Numbered from the stretch's first letter, positions 15,722 through 25,658 are shown. The stretch: DNA of 64,000 nt from Qipengyuania_B sp965214525 (GCA_965214525.1 OZ243959.1:930001-994000), one strand, 5' to 3'. The notes: generated by a model from the sequence alone, not told the origin. A program made the numbers and translations.

Positions 15722-17495
15722 ATGACAGTATTGGGCATCGAACGCTCGCTGACCGGTCGTTGTTGGCAGTGGCGTGGCGGCAACATGGAAGTGGGCGAGG
15801 GCTGGTCCGCTTCGGGATTGGAAAGCGAAGCCCTGATCGACCAGTTGCTGTTGGCGCGTGGCGTGTCATATGATGATCTGGCTCGCCAGCGCTCTCCTAC
15901 CTTGCGCGAGTTTCTGCCCGACCCATCCGAATTCCAAGACATGGACGTCGCCGCCGATCGTGTTGCCCAAGCGGTGATGACTGGTGAGACGGTAACCGTG
16001 TTCGGCGATTACGACGTCGATGGCGCGACCAGTGCCGCGCTCGTCATCAAGCTCCTGCGAATGCTGGGACACGAGGCGCGCCATTACATTCCCGATCGGC
16101 TGCTGGAGGGATATGGCCCATCGGGAAAAGCCCTGGTGCGTTTGGGCGCAGAGGGTTCGAGCTTGATCGTGACCGTAGATTGCGGCGCGATGGCGCATGA
16201 CGCGCTGGCAATGGCGCACGATGCCGGAATCGACGTGATCGTCGTCGATCATCACAAGTGCGCCAGCGAACTGCCCCGAGCCGTCGCGATGGTGAACCCC
16301 AATCGGCTTGATGAAGGCCACGTCGCTGCCGGACATGGACACCTTGCAGCCGTAGGGGTTGCGTTCCTGCTCGCAATAGCGATTGTCAGAACGTTGCGCA
16401 GCCGCGGCTATTTCGCGAACAGGACCGAGCCCGATCTGCTATCCCTGCTCGATCTCGTGGCTTTGGGCACAGTTGCCGATGTCGCCTCGCTTCATGGCCT
16501 TAACCGAGCCTTCGTCGCGCAGGGCCTCAAGGTAATGGCCCGCCGCGCCGATGTCGGCATGGCGGCCTTGATAGACGCGAGCCGGTTGACCCGTTCCCCC
16601 AGATGCAGCGATCTGGGTTTCGCCCTGGGCCCGAGGATTAATGCCGGTGGGCGGGTCGGGGAAGCGAACCTGGGGGTCCGCTTGCTGACCACCCAATGCG
16701 CCGACGAGGCGGCTGACCTCGCGATGCAGCTCTCCTCGCTGAACGAGGCTCGCCGGAACATCGAGCGTCAGGTGCAGGAGGAAGCGGAAGCGCAGCTTGC
16801 GCTGCAGCAGGATGCCGGGGTCCACGTCCTGGCGGGCGCCGGATGGCATCCGGGCGTTATCGGGATCGTCGCGGGACGGCTGAAGGAGCGGACCGGCAAG
16901 CCGACATTGGTCATTGCGTTGGACGAGAACGGCCTTGGCAAAGGCTCGGGACGTTCCATCAGCGGGGTCGATCTGGGCGCAGCGATCATCGCTGCGCGCG
17001 AAAGCGGCTTGCTGGTCGCAGGGCGGCGGCCATGCGATGGCGGCTGGCTTGACGATCGAGCAGGACCGCCTTTGCGCTTTCCGGGCTTTCGTATCCGAGC
17101 GGCTGGAACCGGAGATTGCCCGGGCGACGAACGTGCGTTCCTTGTTGCTGGATCTGGCGCTGGCACCGGGCGGCATGACGGCGCAGTTGGCGCACGATCT
17201 GGAAAGAGCGGGTCCATACGGAGTAGGCTGGCCAGGACCGCGGATTGCGGTCGGTCCGGTGCGCATCATCAAATGCGATGTTGTCGGGAGCGATCACCTT
17301 CGCCTGATCGCTTGCGGCGATGATGGCGGACGGATCAAGACGATCGGTTTTGGAATGGCCGAAACCACGATTGGAAGGCAATTGCTGCTTGGCAGGAAGG
17401 ATCAGAAACTATGGCTGGCCGGGCGTTTGAAGCTCGACGAATGGGGTGCTCGTCCGGCTGCCGAACTCCATCTGGAAGATGCTGCTTGGGCGTGA
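15722..17495 (+). pseudogene. recJ: Single-strand DNA exonuclease RecJ, frameshifted
   Basis: 5'-3' ssDNA exonuclease of mismatch repair and RecF-pathway recombination. The first frame has the DHH domain: VFGDYDVDGATSAAL, VTVDCG and VVDHHKC, then GWHPGVIGIVAGRLKERTGKP of DHHA1. At GGG 17021-17023 the frame slips. The neighbouring frame resumes with GGHAMAAGLTIEQ, the conserved DHHA1 GGGHxxAAG block, and runs to a TGA at 17495. Deleting one G restores a 590-residue protein of normal length. Either a recent knockout or an assembly indel. Start ATG 15722 is chosen for family length; its ribosome-binding site is weak. Confidence 0.9.
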
Positions 17496-17605
17496 TGCGC
17501 GCCCTCCCTTTCGTGCGCCTGGATTTGCGTGCGTCGAGGGTTGACGCGAACGCGCCGCGCGCTTAATTGCGCCGCCACACCATCCGCTCTTGTTCGATAG
17601 AGCAT

Positions 17606-17680
17606 GGCCCCTTCGTCTAGCGGTTAGGACGCGGCCCTTTCACGGCTGAAACACGGGTTCGATTCCCGTAGGGGTCACCA
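17606..17680 (+). tRNA. tRNA-Glu (anticodon TTC)
   Basis: 75 bases including an encoded CCA. The acceptor stem GGCCCCT pairs with AGGGGTC with one G-T. The D-loop contains TAGCGGTTAGG, the anticodon loop CTTTCAC holds TTC, and the T-arm is ACGGGTTCGATTCCCGT. It sits 110 bases after recJ and 84 bases before phoR on the same strand. Confidence 0.97.
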
Positions 17681-17763
17681 AGGTGATCGACATATCACGC
17701 ATCATCGATCTATGCGACGCCCCGCTGGTTCTTTGCGTCTGTTGCCGCTAATCGCTCACCGCG

Positions 17764-18954
17764 ATGTTCGAGAAGTTCCCATGGCCCGGCCTGTTGCTTG
17801 CCATCGCGACGTGCGTGTTCTTGTGGATCTATGGTTTGCCGCTGGTACTGGTCGCGGCAACGTTGCTGGTTTGGGCAGGTTCGCTCTGGTTGTCTTCTCA
17901 CAAAGCCCCTGAACTGGATCGGCGGCAGGACGGTTCCCCCTTCAACCGGCAGAATATCGAGGAATTGTTCCAGCTGTCGGGTTCGCCGTTATTGCTGACC
18001 GATCGGCAAAAGATCGTCGTCGCCAACGCTGTGGCGCTACGGGTACTTGGCAGCCATATCATCGGCCAGGATGTAAGGGTCGCCTTCCGCAATCCCGAGG
18101 CGGTGAAGCTATTGACAGCGGATACAGATGAAGGCGCCATGATCCGCGGTTTGGTTCGGCGCAAGGACATCTGGCGGATGGGCCGCAAGCGTATCGATGA
18201 CCGGTTAGCGGTAATCGAACTGCTCGATCGAACAGCAGAGGCGGATATAAGCCGCGCGCATACGGATTTCGTCGCCAACGCCAGCCACGAATTGCGGACC
18301 CCCCTCGCCTCCATCCTGGGCTACGTCGAAACCCTGCAAGAGAGCGACGACCGGCTCGATGACGCCGTGCCGCAAAAGTTTCTCGACCGGATCCATACCG
18401 AGGGACAAAGGCTGCAAAGCCTCGTTAGTGACCTGATGTCCCTGTCCCGCATCGAGGCGGAGAAGCACGAGCAGCCGCAAGATAACGTCGATCTAAGCAG
18501 CCTGGTCAAACGCGCCGCGATCGACGCCGCCGGTCCGGACCGGCATGCACGACTAGACTTTGACGTGAACCCTTTCATCGCGGTCCGAGGCGAGGAACAC
18601 CAACTCGCGCAATTGGTGCGCAACCTGGTCGACAACGCGCTCAAATACGGGTCGTCGGACCAGCAGGTCACCGTGCTGCTCCATCCCGAACAGCTTGGCC
18701 AGGTTGCCCTGAAGGTCATCGATCGTGGCGAGGGTATCGCAGCGAAACATCTGCCCTATCTGACAAGGCGCTTCTACCGGACCGAGCCGAGCCGCAGCCG
18801 CGCATCGGGTGGAACCGGGCTCGGCCTTGCTATTGTCAAGCATATCGTGGAGCGCCACCGGGGCCGTCTCGACATTCACAGCACGTTGGGCGAAGGCACG
18901 ACCGTGACGGTTCGGTTGCCGCTGGTGCCCGCCACACCATCGGCCGGATCGTAA
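17764..18954 (+). CDS. phoR: Phosphate-regulon sensor histidine kinase PhoR
   Basis: 396 residues. Two N-terminal membrane helices (about residues 8-45) are followed by a PAS-like region beginning near ELFQLSGSPLLLTD. The H-box is FVANASHELRTPL with the phosphorylated His near residue 180. An N-box (QLVRNLVDNALKYG), G1 (VIDRGEGI) and G2 (GGTGLGLAIVKHIV) complete the ATPase domain. It heads a co-directional Pst/Pho cluster, so its likely partner is the PhoB at 24284. In the family, PhoR senses the Pst transporter state through PhoU. Confidence 0.93.
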   Translation: MFEKFPWPGLLLAIATCVFLWIYGLPLVLVAATLLVWAGSLWLSSHKAPELDRRQDGSPFNRQNIEELFQLSGSPLLLTDRQKIVVANAVALRVLGSHIIGQDVRVAFRNPEAVKLLTADTDEGAMIRGLVRRKDIWRMGRKRIDDRLAVIELLDRTAEADISRAHTDFVANASHELRTPLASILGYVETLQESDDRLDDAVPQKFLDRIHTEGQRLQSLVSDLMSLSRIEAEKHEQPQDNVDLSSLVKRAAIDAAGPDRHARLDFDVNPFIAVRGEEHQLAQLVRNLVDNALKYGSSDQQVTVLLHPEQLGQVALKVIDRGEGIAAKHLPYLTRRFYRTEPSRSRASGGTGLGLAIVKHIVERHRGRLDIHSTLGEGTTVTVRLPLVPATPSAGS

Positions 18955-19031
18955 TAACATGCCGTGCAGGTTATTTCGCAAATCTGTAACCTAAAGCCGC
19001 TTTGGTCGGGCAAGCCTTAAAGGAACACCGC

Positions 19032-20078
19032 ATGCGCCGTTTCGCTTCTGCCGCCCTCCTGACAATCGCCAGCCTCGCGCTTTCTGGTTGCGGGCAGACC
19101 GGTGGGGGATCCGCTTCGCGCGAACAGGTGCGTGCGGTCGGATCGTCGACCGTATTCCCGTTCGCCAAGATAATTGCCGAAATGCTGGCCCGATCCGACG
19201 CGTCGGTTTCCTCGCCTATCATCGAATCGACCGGTACCGGGTCCGGCATCAACCTGTTCTGCGCTGGTTTGGGCGCCAACACGCCGGATATCGTCAATGC
19301 TTCGCGTCGGATGGACGCCGAGGAATTCGCTACCTGCGTACGCAACGGCGTCGATCAGATCACCGAAATCCAGGTGGGGCTGGATGGCATCGCCCTCGCC
19401 TCGGCCAAGGATGGCATCCGGATGAACCTGTCCCCCGAATTGATCTACCGGGCTTTGGCGGCCAATCCATACGGAAAGCCGCAAACGGCGAACCGGTGGT
19501 CCGATCTCGATCCTTCGCTGCCGAACGAACGCATCCTGGTGTACGGCCCGCCCTCCACCTCGGGCACGCGCGATGCGCTGAAAGAACTGATCCTGATACC
19601 TGGCTGCGAGACCGACCCGCAAACGGCATCGCTGAAGGAAACCGATGAAGAGGCCTTCGAACGCGTTTGCACCGAACTGCGATCCGACGGTGCCTATGTC
19701 GATCAGGGCGAGCAGGATAACCTGATCGTTCAGAAGATCGAGGCCAATCCGCAGGCGGTGGGGGTCTTCGGCTATTCATATCTCGAAGAGAACCTGGCGC
19801 AATTGCAGGGGCTGCCCATCAATGGGGTCATGCCAGAATACGACAGCATCGCCAGTTTCGAGTATCCCGGTGCCAGGCCGCTATATCTCTACGTTAAAAA
19901 GGCTCATCTTGATGCCATTCCCGGGCTGCGCGCCTATCTCGCCGCGTGGACGGATAATTGGGGGCCCGACGGCCCGCTCACCGATAAGGGAATGGTTGCC
20001 TCGCCCAGCGATACCATGGCCGCCAATGCAAAGGCGGCTACGACGTTTCCCAACCTGACGGCGGCGCAGCTTAACTAG
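19032..20078 (+). CDS. pstS: Phosphate ABC transporter substrate-binding protein PstS
   Basis: 348 residues. The signal peptide ends in lipobox LSGC, so it should be a lipoprotein in the periplasm. The phosphate-binding blocks are VRAVGSSTVFPFAK near the N-terminus, ESTGTGSGINLFC, and GPPSTSGTRDALKE. It delivers phosphate to PstC-PstA. AAAGGA lies nine bases before the ATG. The 77-base gap after phoR contains CTGTAAC (18984-18990), a single half-site resembling a Pho box, which is not enough to claim one. Length exceeds the E. coli protein slightly, as usual in this group. Confidence 0.95.
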   Translation: MRRFASAALLTIASLALSGCGQTGGGSASREQVRAVGSSTVFPFAKIIAEMLARSDASVSSPIIESTGTGSGINLFCAGLGANTPDIVNASRRMDAEEFATCVRNGVDQITEIQVGLDGIALASAKDGIRMNLSPELIYRALAANPYGKPQTANRWSDLDPSLPNERILVYGPPSTSGTRDALKELILIPGCETDPQTASLKETDEEAFERVCTELRSDGAYVDQGEQDNLIVQKIEANPQAVGVFGYSYLEENLAQLQGLPINGVMPEYDSIASFEYPGARPLYLYVKKAHLDAIPGLRAYLAAWTDNWGPDGPLTDKGMVASPSDTMAANAKAATTFPNLTAAQLN

Positions 20079-20091
20079 CAGCGCCACCAGC

Positions 20092-21477
20092 ATGTCGATC
20101 GGCGTTCTGCTCCTTCTGACGATAGGCCTTGGCCTGGCCGGATGGCTTGCCGCACGGGCGCGCGCATGGACTTTTCGCGACGCGCAGCAGGGCCGTGCCC
20201 TGGTGGCGCGTCCGACCTATCACGCCTGGTATGTCTGCCTGTCGATCGTCATTCCCGCGCTCGTGTTCATCGCAATCTGGAGTGCGGCAGCCCCTGAGTT
20301 GGTGATGCAATCCGTCCTTGCCTCGCCCGCCGCCGCGCAATTGCCGCCGTTCGGCTTTCAGCGCGAAGCCATTCTGACAGAAGCCCGCGCGGTCGCGTCG
20401 GGTGCGGCCAGCGGCGTCTTCAACCCGCTCGCCCAGGAATTTGTCGACCCCTTTCGCCAAGCCCTGCAACGGTACGAGTGGATAGGATTGGCAACGACCC
20501 TGCTTATCGCTTTCGTTGCCGGCACATGGGCGTTCTTACGGCTGCGGCCGGATTTCGGCGCGCGCACCAAAGTCGAACGCATTGTGATGGCCATCCTCCT
20601 GAGCGCATCGCTGGTCGCGATCGCTACCACGATCGGCATCATCGCCAGCCTAGTGTTCGAGACTGCGCGGTTCTTCTCCATGGTTTCGCCCGTCGATTTT
20701 CTGTTCGGACTGGATTGGGGGCCGGACCCGATGGCGGTTGCCATCGACCCGGACGGGTCGCGGTATGGGGCGGTCCCGTTGTTCTGGGGGACTATCTTCA
20801 TCGGCGCCATCATCGCCATGCTGGTGGCAATACCTCTGGGATTGATGAGCGCCATCTACCTGACGCAATACGCCAATCCCCGTGCGCGCCGGTGGATCAA
20901 GCCGACGCTGGAGATACTCGCGGGCGTTCCGACGGTGGTTTACGGGTATTTCGCCGCCCTGACGATCGCTCCCGCAATCCGCGACTTGGCGGTTGCAGCC
21001 GGGGCGAGTAACGCATCGAGTGAAAGTGCGCTTGCCGCCGGTCTGGTCATGGGCGTCATGATCATTCCGTTCATTTCGTCCATGGCCGACGATTCGATCA
21101 TCGCCGTGCCACAGACCATGCGCGATGGCAGCCTTGCCCTTGGCGCAACGACCAACGAAACGATTGGAAGGGTGCTTGTTCCCGCCGCCCTCCCCGGCAT
21201 CGTTGCGGGTGTCATGCTGGCCATCAGCCGAGCAATCGGGGAAACCATGATCGTGGTCATGGCAGCATCCACCGCGGCCAACCTGACGGCCAATCCTCTA
21301 GAAGCGATGACGACCGTAACCGTGCAGATCGTCGCCATGCTGACCGGGGAAGGCAGCTTCGATCATCCGGCAACGCTCAGTGCGTTCGCCTTGGGATTCA
21401 TTCTGTTCATGGTGACCCTGGGACTGAATTTCATCGCCCTTCGGGTCGTCAAACGCTATCGCGAAGCCTATGAATAG
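20092..21477 (+). CDS. pstC: Phosphate ABC transporter permease PstC
   Basis: Inner-membrane permease of 461 residues. The first 200 residues form an extra N-terminal membrane region with a periplasmic stretch. The conserved permease core starts near WGTIFIGAIIAMLVAIPLGLM. The EAA loop is GALALGATTNETIGRVLVPAALPGIVAG-like (around residue 350), where the ATPase docks. The long N-terminal part is normal in alphaproteobacterial PstC and absent from the enteric protein. It begins 13 bases after pstS and overlaps pstA by eight bases. Confidence 0.94.
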   Translation: MSIGVLLLLTIGLGLAGWLAARARAWTFRDAQQGRALVARPTYHAWYVCLSIVIPALVFIAIWSAAAPELVMQSVLASPAAAQLPPFGFQREAILTEARAVASGAASGVFNPLAQEFVDPFRQALQRYEWIGLATTLLIAFVAGTWAFLRLRPDFGARTKVERIVMAILLSASLVAIATTIGIIASLVFETARFFSMVSPVDFLFGLDWGPDPMAVAIDPDGSRYGAVPLFWGTIFIGAIIAMLVAIPLGLMSAIYLTQYANPRARRWIKPTLEILAGVPTVVYGYFAALTIAPAIRDLAVAAGASNASSESALAAGLVMGVMIIPFISSMADDSIIAVPQTMRDGSLALGATTNETIGRVLVPAALPGIVAGVMLAISRAIGETMIVVMAASTAANLTANPLEAMTTVTVQIVAMLTGEGSFDHPATLSAFALGFILFMVTLGLNFIALRVVKRYREAYE

Positions 21478-22762
21478 GCGCGCTCCTACCGCCGCTGGAG
21501 TTGCGGACGAAACCGCAGAAACGATGGCACCCACGAGGACCCCCGGGTTCGAGCGGCGACTGCAACGTCGTTATCGCGCGGAACGACGTTTCAAGCTGCT
21601 GGGAATGGCCGCGGTTATCTTTTCGATCGCGGTCCTGGGCTTTCTGCTGACTACCATGACGATCAACGGTGTTGGCGGCTTTCAGCGGGTCGAAGCGCGC
21701 GTGTCGATAGATTTTGCCGAGAGCGGCTTTGCCGTCGATCCACGGGTGCTGGCGCAGGACGGCGCCCTGCAGAGCCTCCAGACACAAGGATTGCGCGAAG
21801 TCGTGGAATTCGCGGCGGTTCAGGATCTTGGCGAAGCGGCTGCTGAAGAGTTGTCAAGCGAAGCATGGCGCAATGTAGCCGAACGGCTGATTGCGGATCC
21901 TTCGCTAATGCAGGGTGCCCATGAATTCTCCTTGCCTGTTACCGCGGACTTGGCGCGCGGTTTTGGCGGTGGCGGTTCTCTCGAGATGCAGGCTCTGGCA
22001 GCATCGCTTGCCGAACGCGACGCGATCCACAAGACGTTCGATGCAGGGTTCCTGCAAAGGTCGGATGCGACCGATCCGCAATTGGTCGGGATCTGGGGCG
22101 CTTTGAAAGGCTCAATCCTCACGATGATCGTGACCTTGCTGCTGGCATTTCCCATCGGGGTGTTGGCAGCGCTGTATCTGGAAGAATACGCGCCCCGAAA
22201 TCGCTGGACCGACGTGATCGAGGTATCGATCAACAATCTGGCGGCGGTTCCGTCGATCATCTTCGGATTGCTGGGGCTAGCCGTATTCCTGTGGATCTTT
22301 CCCGATCTGCGTTCCGCTCCGATAATTGGTGGCATGACCCTGGCCTTGATGACGATGCCGGTCATTGTCATTTCGGGGCGCAATGCGATCCGGGCCGTAC
22401 CGCCATCGATCCGCGACGGTGCGCTGGCGATCGGTGCGAGCCCGGTGCAGGTGGTGTTCCATCACGTGCTGCCGCTGGCGCTGCCCGGTATCCTCACGGG
22501 CACGATCATCGGCATGGCCCGTGCGCTGGGCGAAACCGCGCCCCTGCTGATGATCGGGATGCGCGCTTTCGTGGCGACCCCTCCCGAGGGTTTCACATCC
22601 CCCGCTACGGTGTTGCCGGTGCAGATCTTTCTATGGTCAGACGAGATCGATCGCGGGTTTGTCGAGCGGACCAGCGCGGCGATCATCGTATTGCTGTTGT
22701 TCCTGATGCTCATGAATGGCATCGCCATTTACCTGCGCAACAAGTTCGAGAAAACCTGGTGA
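21470..22762 (+). CDS. pstA: Phosphate ABC transporter permease PstA
   Basis: Second permease of the Pst importer, 430 residues. One helix lies near residues 43-65, followed by a roughly 140-residue periplasmic insert (FAESGFAVDPRVLAQ...). The permease core starts at WGALKGSILTMIVTLLLAFPIGV. The ATPase-contact EAA loop is DGALAIGASPVQVVFHHVLPLALPG-like, and GMARALGETAPLLMIG follows. It overlaps pstC by eight bases and pstB by four, so the transporter genes are tightly coupled. Confidence 0.94.
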   Translation: MNRRAPTAAGVADETAETMAPTRTPGFERRLQRRYRAERRFKLLGMAAVIFSIAVLGFLLTTMTINGVGGFQRVEARVSIDFAESGFAVDPRVLAQDGALQSLQTQGLREVVEFAAVQDLGEAAAEELSSEAWRNVAERLIADPSLMQGAHEFSLPVTADLARGFGGGGSLEMQALAASLAERDAIHKTFDAGFLQRSDATDPQLVGIWGALKGSILTMIVTLLLAFPIGVLAALYLEEYAPRNRWTDVIEVSINNLAAVPSIIFGLLGLAVFLWIFPDLRSAPIIGGMTLALMTMPVIVISGRNAIRAVPPSIRDGALAIGASPVQVVFHHVLPLALPGILTGTIIGMARALGETAPLLMIGMRAFVATPPEGFTSPATVLPVQIFLWSDEIDRGFVERTSAAIIVLLLFLMLMNGIAIYLRNKFEKTW

Positions 22763-23547
22763 CCCTTGTCCATCCCGATATGCCCGAACTCGAGGCGAAG
22801 ATGCGTACCCGCGACGTCTCCGTTTACTACGGCAGCAAGCAGGCGATCGACGAGGTTTCGATCGATATCCCCACACAATACGTCACCGCATTCATTGGGC
22901 CTTCTGGCTGCGGCAAATCGACGTTTCTGCGCACCTTGAACCGCATGAACGACACCATCCCGTCCGCCCGGGTCGAAGGATGCATCGAGTTGGACGGCGA
23001 GGATATCTACCGTTCTCGCATGGATGTCGTGCAGCTACGCGCACGAGTGGGAATGGTCTTTCAAAAGCCCAACCCCTTCCCCAAATCCATCTACGAAAAT
23101 GTGGCGTATGGCCCCAAGATACACGGATTTGCGGAAACCAAGGACGATTTGGATGCGATTGTCGAGCGATCCTTGCGCCGCGCTGGTCTATGGGAAGAGG
23201 TGAAAGACCGTCTTTCGGATTCCGGGACTGCCCTATCGGGTGGGCAGCAGCAACGCTTGTGTATCGCGCGGGCCATCGCGGTCGATCCCGAAGTCATCCT
23301 GATGGACGAACCGTGTTCGGCGCTCGACCCGATCGCCACGGCGAAGATCGAGGAGCTGATTGACGATCTCACCGGACGCTACGCGATTGTCATCGTAACG
23401 CATTCGATGCAGCAGGCGGCACGCGTATCGCAGCGCACCGCTTTCTTTCACTTGGGAAAGATGGTCGAATACGGACCTACGTCTGATATCTTCACCAATC
23501 CGCTGGAGCAGCGCACCCAGGATTACATTACCGGACGATACGGATGA
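22759..23547 (+). CDS. pstB: Phosphate ABC transporter ATP-binding protein PstB
   Basis: ATPase that drives phosphate import, bound to PstC-PstA on the cytoplasmic side. Walker A is GPSGCGKST, the Q-loop MVFQKPNPFPKSIYENV is diagnostic for PstB, the signature is LSGGQQQRLCIARA, Walker B is VILMDEPCSALDP, and the switch His is in VTHSMQQA. The start is taken as GTG 22759, overlapping the pstA stop in GTGA (262 residues). ATG 22780 is the alternative and gives 255 residues. Confidence 0.95.
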   Translation: MTLVHPDMPELEAKMRTRDVSVYYGSKQAIDEVSIDIPTQYVTAFIGPSGCGKSTFLRTLNRMNDTIPSARVEGCIELDGEDIYRSRMDVVQLRARVGMVFQKPNPFPKSIYENVAYGPKIHGFAETKDDLDAIVERSLRRAGLWEEVKDRLSDSGTALSGGQQQRLCIARAIAVDPEVILMDEPCSALDPIATAKIEELIDDLTGRYAIVIVTHSMQQAARVSQRTAFFHLGKMVEYGPTSDIFTNPLEQRTQDYITGRYG

Positions 23548-24215
23548 ATGCAGAGCACACAGTAAAAGCCTTCGACGAGGATATCACGCGGTTGCGGGGT
23601 CTGATCGCCGAAATGGGCGGGCTGGCGGAAGTCGCCATCCAGAATGCGCTCGAGGCGCTGGTCAAGGGAGACGAGGAACTCGGCAATCAGGTCGTTGCGC
23701 AAGACAAGACGATCGATGCCCTCGAGGTGGAGATCGATCGTCTGGCCGTGCGGGTCATTGCCTTGCGTGCGCCAATGGCCGACGATCTACGCGAGGTCAT
23801 AGCCGCATTGAAGATCGCGGGCGTGGTCGAACGGATCGGCGATTACTCCAAGAACATCGCCAAGCGGGTCGGAAGGATCGAACAGCGCGGTCGTTTCGAA
23901 CCGCTCACGCTGCTTCCGGCAATGGGCGAACTTGCGGCCGAGATGGTCCACGATGTTCTCACCGCCTACGCCGCGCGCGATGCGGCGCTGGCCCTGGAAG
24001 TCATCCGCGCCGATGCTCGAGTCGATGCATTCTACGACAGTATTTTCCGCAATCTAGTCAGTCACATGGTCGAAAAGCCTGCTACCATTTCGAGCGCAGC
24101 GCAGCTATTGTTCATTGCCCGCAACATCGAACGGATCGGCGATCATGCGACCAATGTGGCGGAGATGGTGCATTTCGCCGCTACCGGCTATTACCCGCCG
24201 GAAGGCGATGCCTGA
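23544..24215 (+). CDS. phoU: Phosphate signalling complex protein PhoU
   Basis: 223 residues of helical protein with two repeats of the PhoU three-helix bundle: the metal-binding ALKIAGVVERIGDYSKNIAKR (first repeat) and FIARNIERIGDHATNVAE (second). PhoU links the transporter to PhoR and keeps the regulon off when phosphate is plentiful. Start ATG overlaps the pstB stop in ATGA. Identification is secure. Confidence 0.96.
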   Translation: MNAEHTVKAFDEDITRLRGLIAEMGGLAEVAIQNALEALVKGDEELGNQVVAQDKTIDALEVEIDRLAVRVIALRAPMADDLREVIAALKIAGVVERIGDYSKNIAKRVGRIEQRGRFEPLTLLPAMGELAAEMVHDVLTAYAARDAALALEVIRADARVDAFYDSIFRNLVSHMVEKPATISSAAQLLFIARNIERIGDHATNVAEMVHFAATGYYPPEGDA

Positions 24216-24283
24216 CACGAAACTGTCGCCAATCCGCCTTACGGTGGCCGTGGGCCCTGCCTGTTGAAGTAAGGACGCGATAG

Positions 24284-24979
24284 TTGGCCGACACCAAGCT
24301 CATTCTCCTAGAAGACGATCCGGCGCTGTCTGAATTGCTGGAGTACCGGTTTCAGAAGGAAGGGTATGACGTTCGCGTCACTGGCGATGGCGACGAGGCC
24401 CTCTTGATGGCCCATGAGGAACGGCCCGATATCATGATCCTCGACTGGATGGTGGAGGGAACGAGCGGCATCGAGGTTTGCCGCCGGCTGCGCCGGAACA
24501 AGGAAACCTCCCATATTCCCATCATCATGCTTACCGCCCGCGAGGCGGAAAGCGACCGCATCCGTGGCCTGGAGACCGGAGCGGACGATTACGTCACCAA
24601 GCCCTTTTCTCCGCGCGAGTTGCTGGCGCGCATCTCGGCCGTCCTGCGACGCATCCGGCCCGTGCTTGTCGGCGAAGCGATCGAAGTGGGCGATATCAGG
24701 CTCGATGCGGTGGGGCACAAGGTGCAGCGCCTGGGACAAACGCTGCAACTTGGTCCGACCGAATACCGACTGCTGAAATTCTTCATGGAGAGCCCGGGAC
24801 GGGTCTTCAGCCGCAACCAATTGCTGGATGGCGTATGGGGGACTGGCAGCGATATCGAACTGCGCACGGTGGACGTGCATATCCGGCGGCTGCGCAAAGC
24901 CCTGGAGTTGAATGGATCGAAGGATCCCATCCGGACTGTCCGCAGTGCCGGCTACGCCCTCGAAGCGGTGCCGCGGTAA
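24284..24979 (+). CDS. phoB: Phosphate-regulon response regulator PhoB
   Basis: 231 residues. The receiver domain has the phosphorylated D54 in MILDWMVEGTSG, acidic D11/D12 in LEDD, Thr in MLTARE and Lys in VTKPFSPREL. The C-terminal winged-helix OmpR/PhoB domain carries TEYRLLKFFMESPGRVFSRNQLLDGVWG and RTVDVHIRRLRKAL. The start is TTG, since no ATG or GTG is in place and AAGGA lies eight bases before it. The gene follows phoU after 68 bases and closes the cluster that phoR opens. Confidence 0.95.
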   Translation: MADTKLILLEDDPALSELLEYRFQKEGYDVRVTGDGDEALLMAHEERPDIMILDWMVEGTSGIEVCRRLRRNKETSHIPIIMLTAREAESDRIRGLETGADDYVTKPFSPRELLARISAVLRRIRPVLVGEAIEVGDIRLDAVGHKVQRLGQTLQLGPTEYRLLKFFMESPGRVFSRNQLLDGVWGTGSDIELRTVDVHIRRLRKALELNGSKDPIRTVRSAGYALEAVPR

Positions 24980-24995
24980 AAACATCAACCACCGC

Positions 24996-25658
24996 TCAAC
25001 GGCAGACGCCCGACCATCGTCTCGCCTGGTCAAGATGCAGATGGTCACGGTGGGCCTGGTTGTAATCTGGCGACAGGACCGTTGCAAAGCTGTAACACGC
25101 CCCGTCGCGAACGCGCTTCAGAAATTCCCGCTGCGCCGCATCACCGTTCCAATCGCGCAGGACGCTGATGCGGGTTCCATCGTCGAGCACGAATGCCGCG
25201 ATGTCGATGGCATTGGCGGTTGCATGCTCGCTCCATGCGCCTTGGCTGCGGCCATACAGGCGGCGGCAGGAATAGGCGCCCAGATGGTCTATCCTGGCGA
25301 TCTTTGCCCCGAACACCTCCTGCGCTACCGGATCGACGGTGTGCATTAACCAGTATTCGAGCCCGATCGCCACCGGACACGCTACAGCCGGCGTCGCGGG
25401 CGATAAGGGAGATAGGGGCAAGATCGTCAGGTCGGTCCTGCGACATTCTCCCGCCCCTGCGGCAGCAAGCTTTTCGTAGGGAACGTCACTTCGTTCCAGA
25501 ACGGCATGGCACATCGACGCGTCCGTTCGCATGGCCTCCAGCTTCTTCTTCGTTGCCCAGCCCGGCGGATCGGCGAGATAGAGCGGAGACCAGGGATCAT
25601 TCTGCGGGTGTTCGTGCAGCCAAACCACGGCGGACAGCAACAAGCCGCCTGAAAGCAA
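24996..25658 (-). CDS. Extensin-family protein
   Basis: About 220 residues with an N-terminal membrane anchor (LLSGGLLLSAVVWL), then an Extensin_like_C domain: YSCRRLYGRSQGAWSEHATANAIDIAAF and the C-terminal SPDYNQAHRDHLHLDQA, with conserved Cys residues. The HxxD and HLHxD arrangement resembles metal-binding peptidases of the DD-carboxypeptidase/M15-like fold, so a cell-envelope role is likely. TTG 25658 is the first usable start. The same frame continues upstream for about 20 codons with no standard start codon (CTG at most), so the N-terminus is uncertain. It follows the udgX gene. Confidence 0.8.
   Translation of the reverse strand: MLSGGLLLSAVVWLHEHPQNDPWSPLYLADPPGWATKKKLEAMRTDASMCHAVLERSDVPYEKLAAAGAGECRRTDLTILPLSPLSPATPAVACPVAIGLEYWLMHTVDPVAQEVFGAKIARIDHLGAYSCRRLYGRSQGAWSEHATANAIDIAAFVLDDGTRISVLRDWNGDAAQREFLKRVRDGACYSFATVLSPDYNQAHRDHLHLDQARRWSGVCR

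Noticed and set aside
17015..17030. Programmed ribosomal frameshift in recJ
   Set aside because: No slippery heptamer such as X-XXY-YYZ and no strong downstream structure; recJ is not known to use frameshifting.
18972..18990. Possible Pho box before pstS
   Set aside because: Only one CTGTAAC half-site is found. A Pho box needs two direct repeats with 11-base spacing, and the second is not there.
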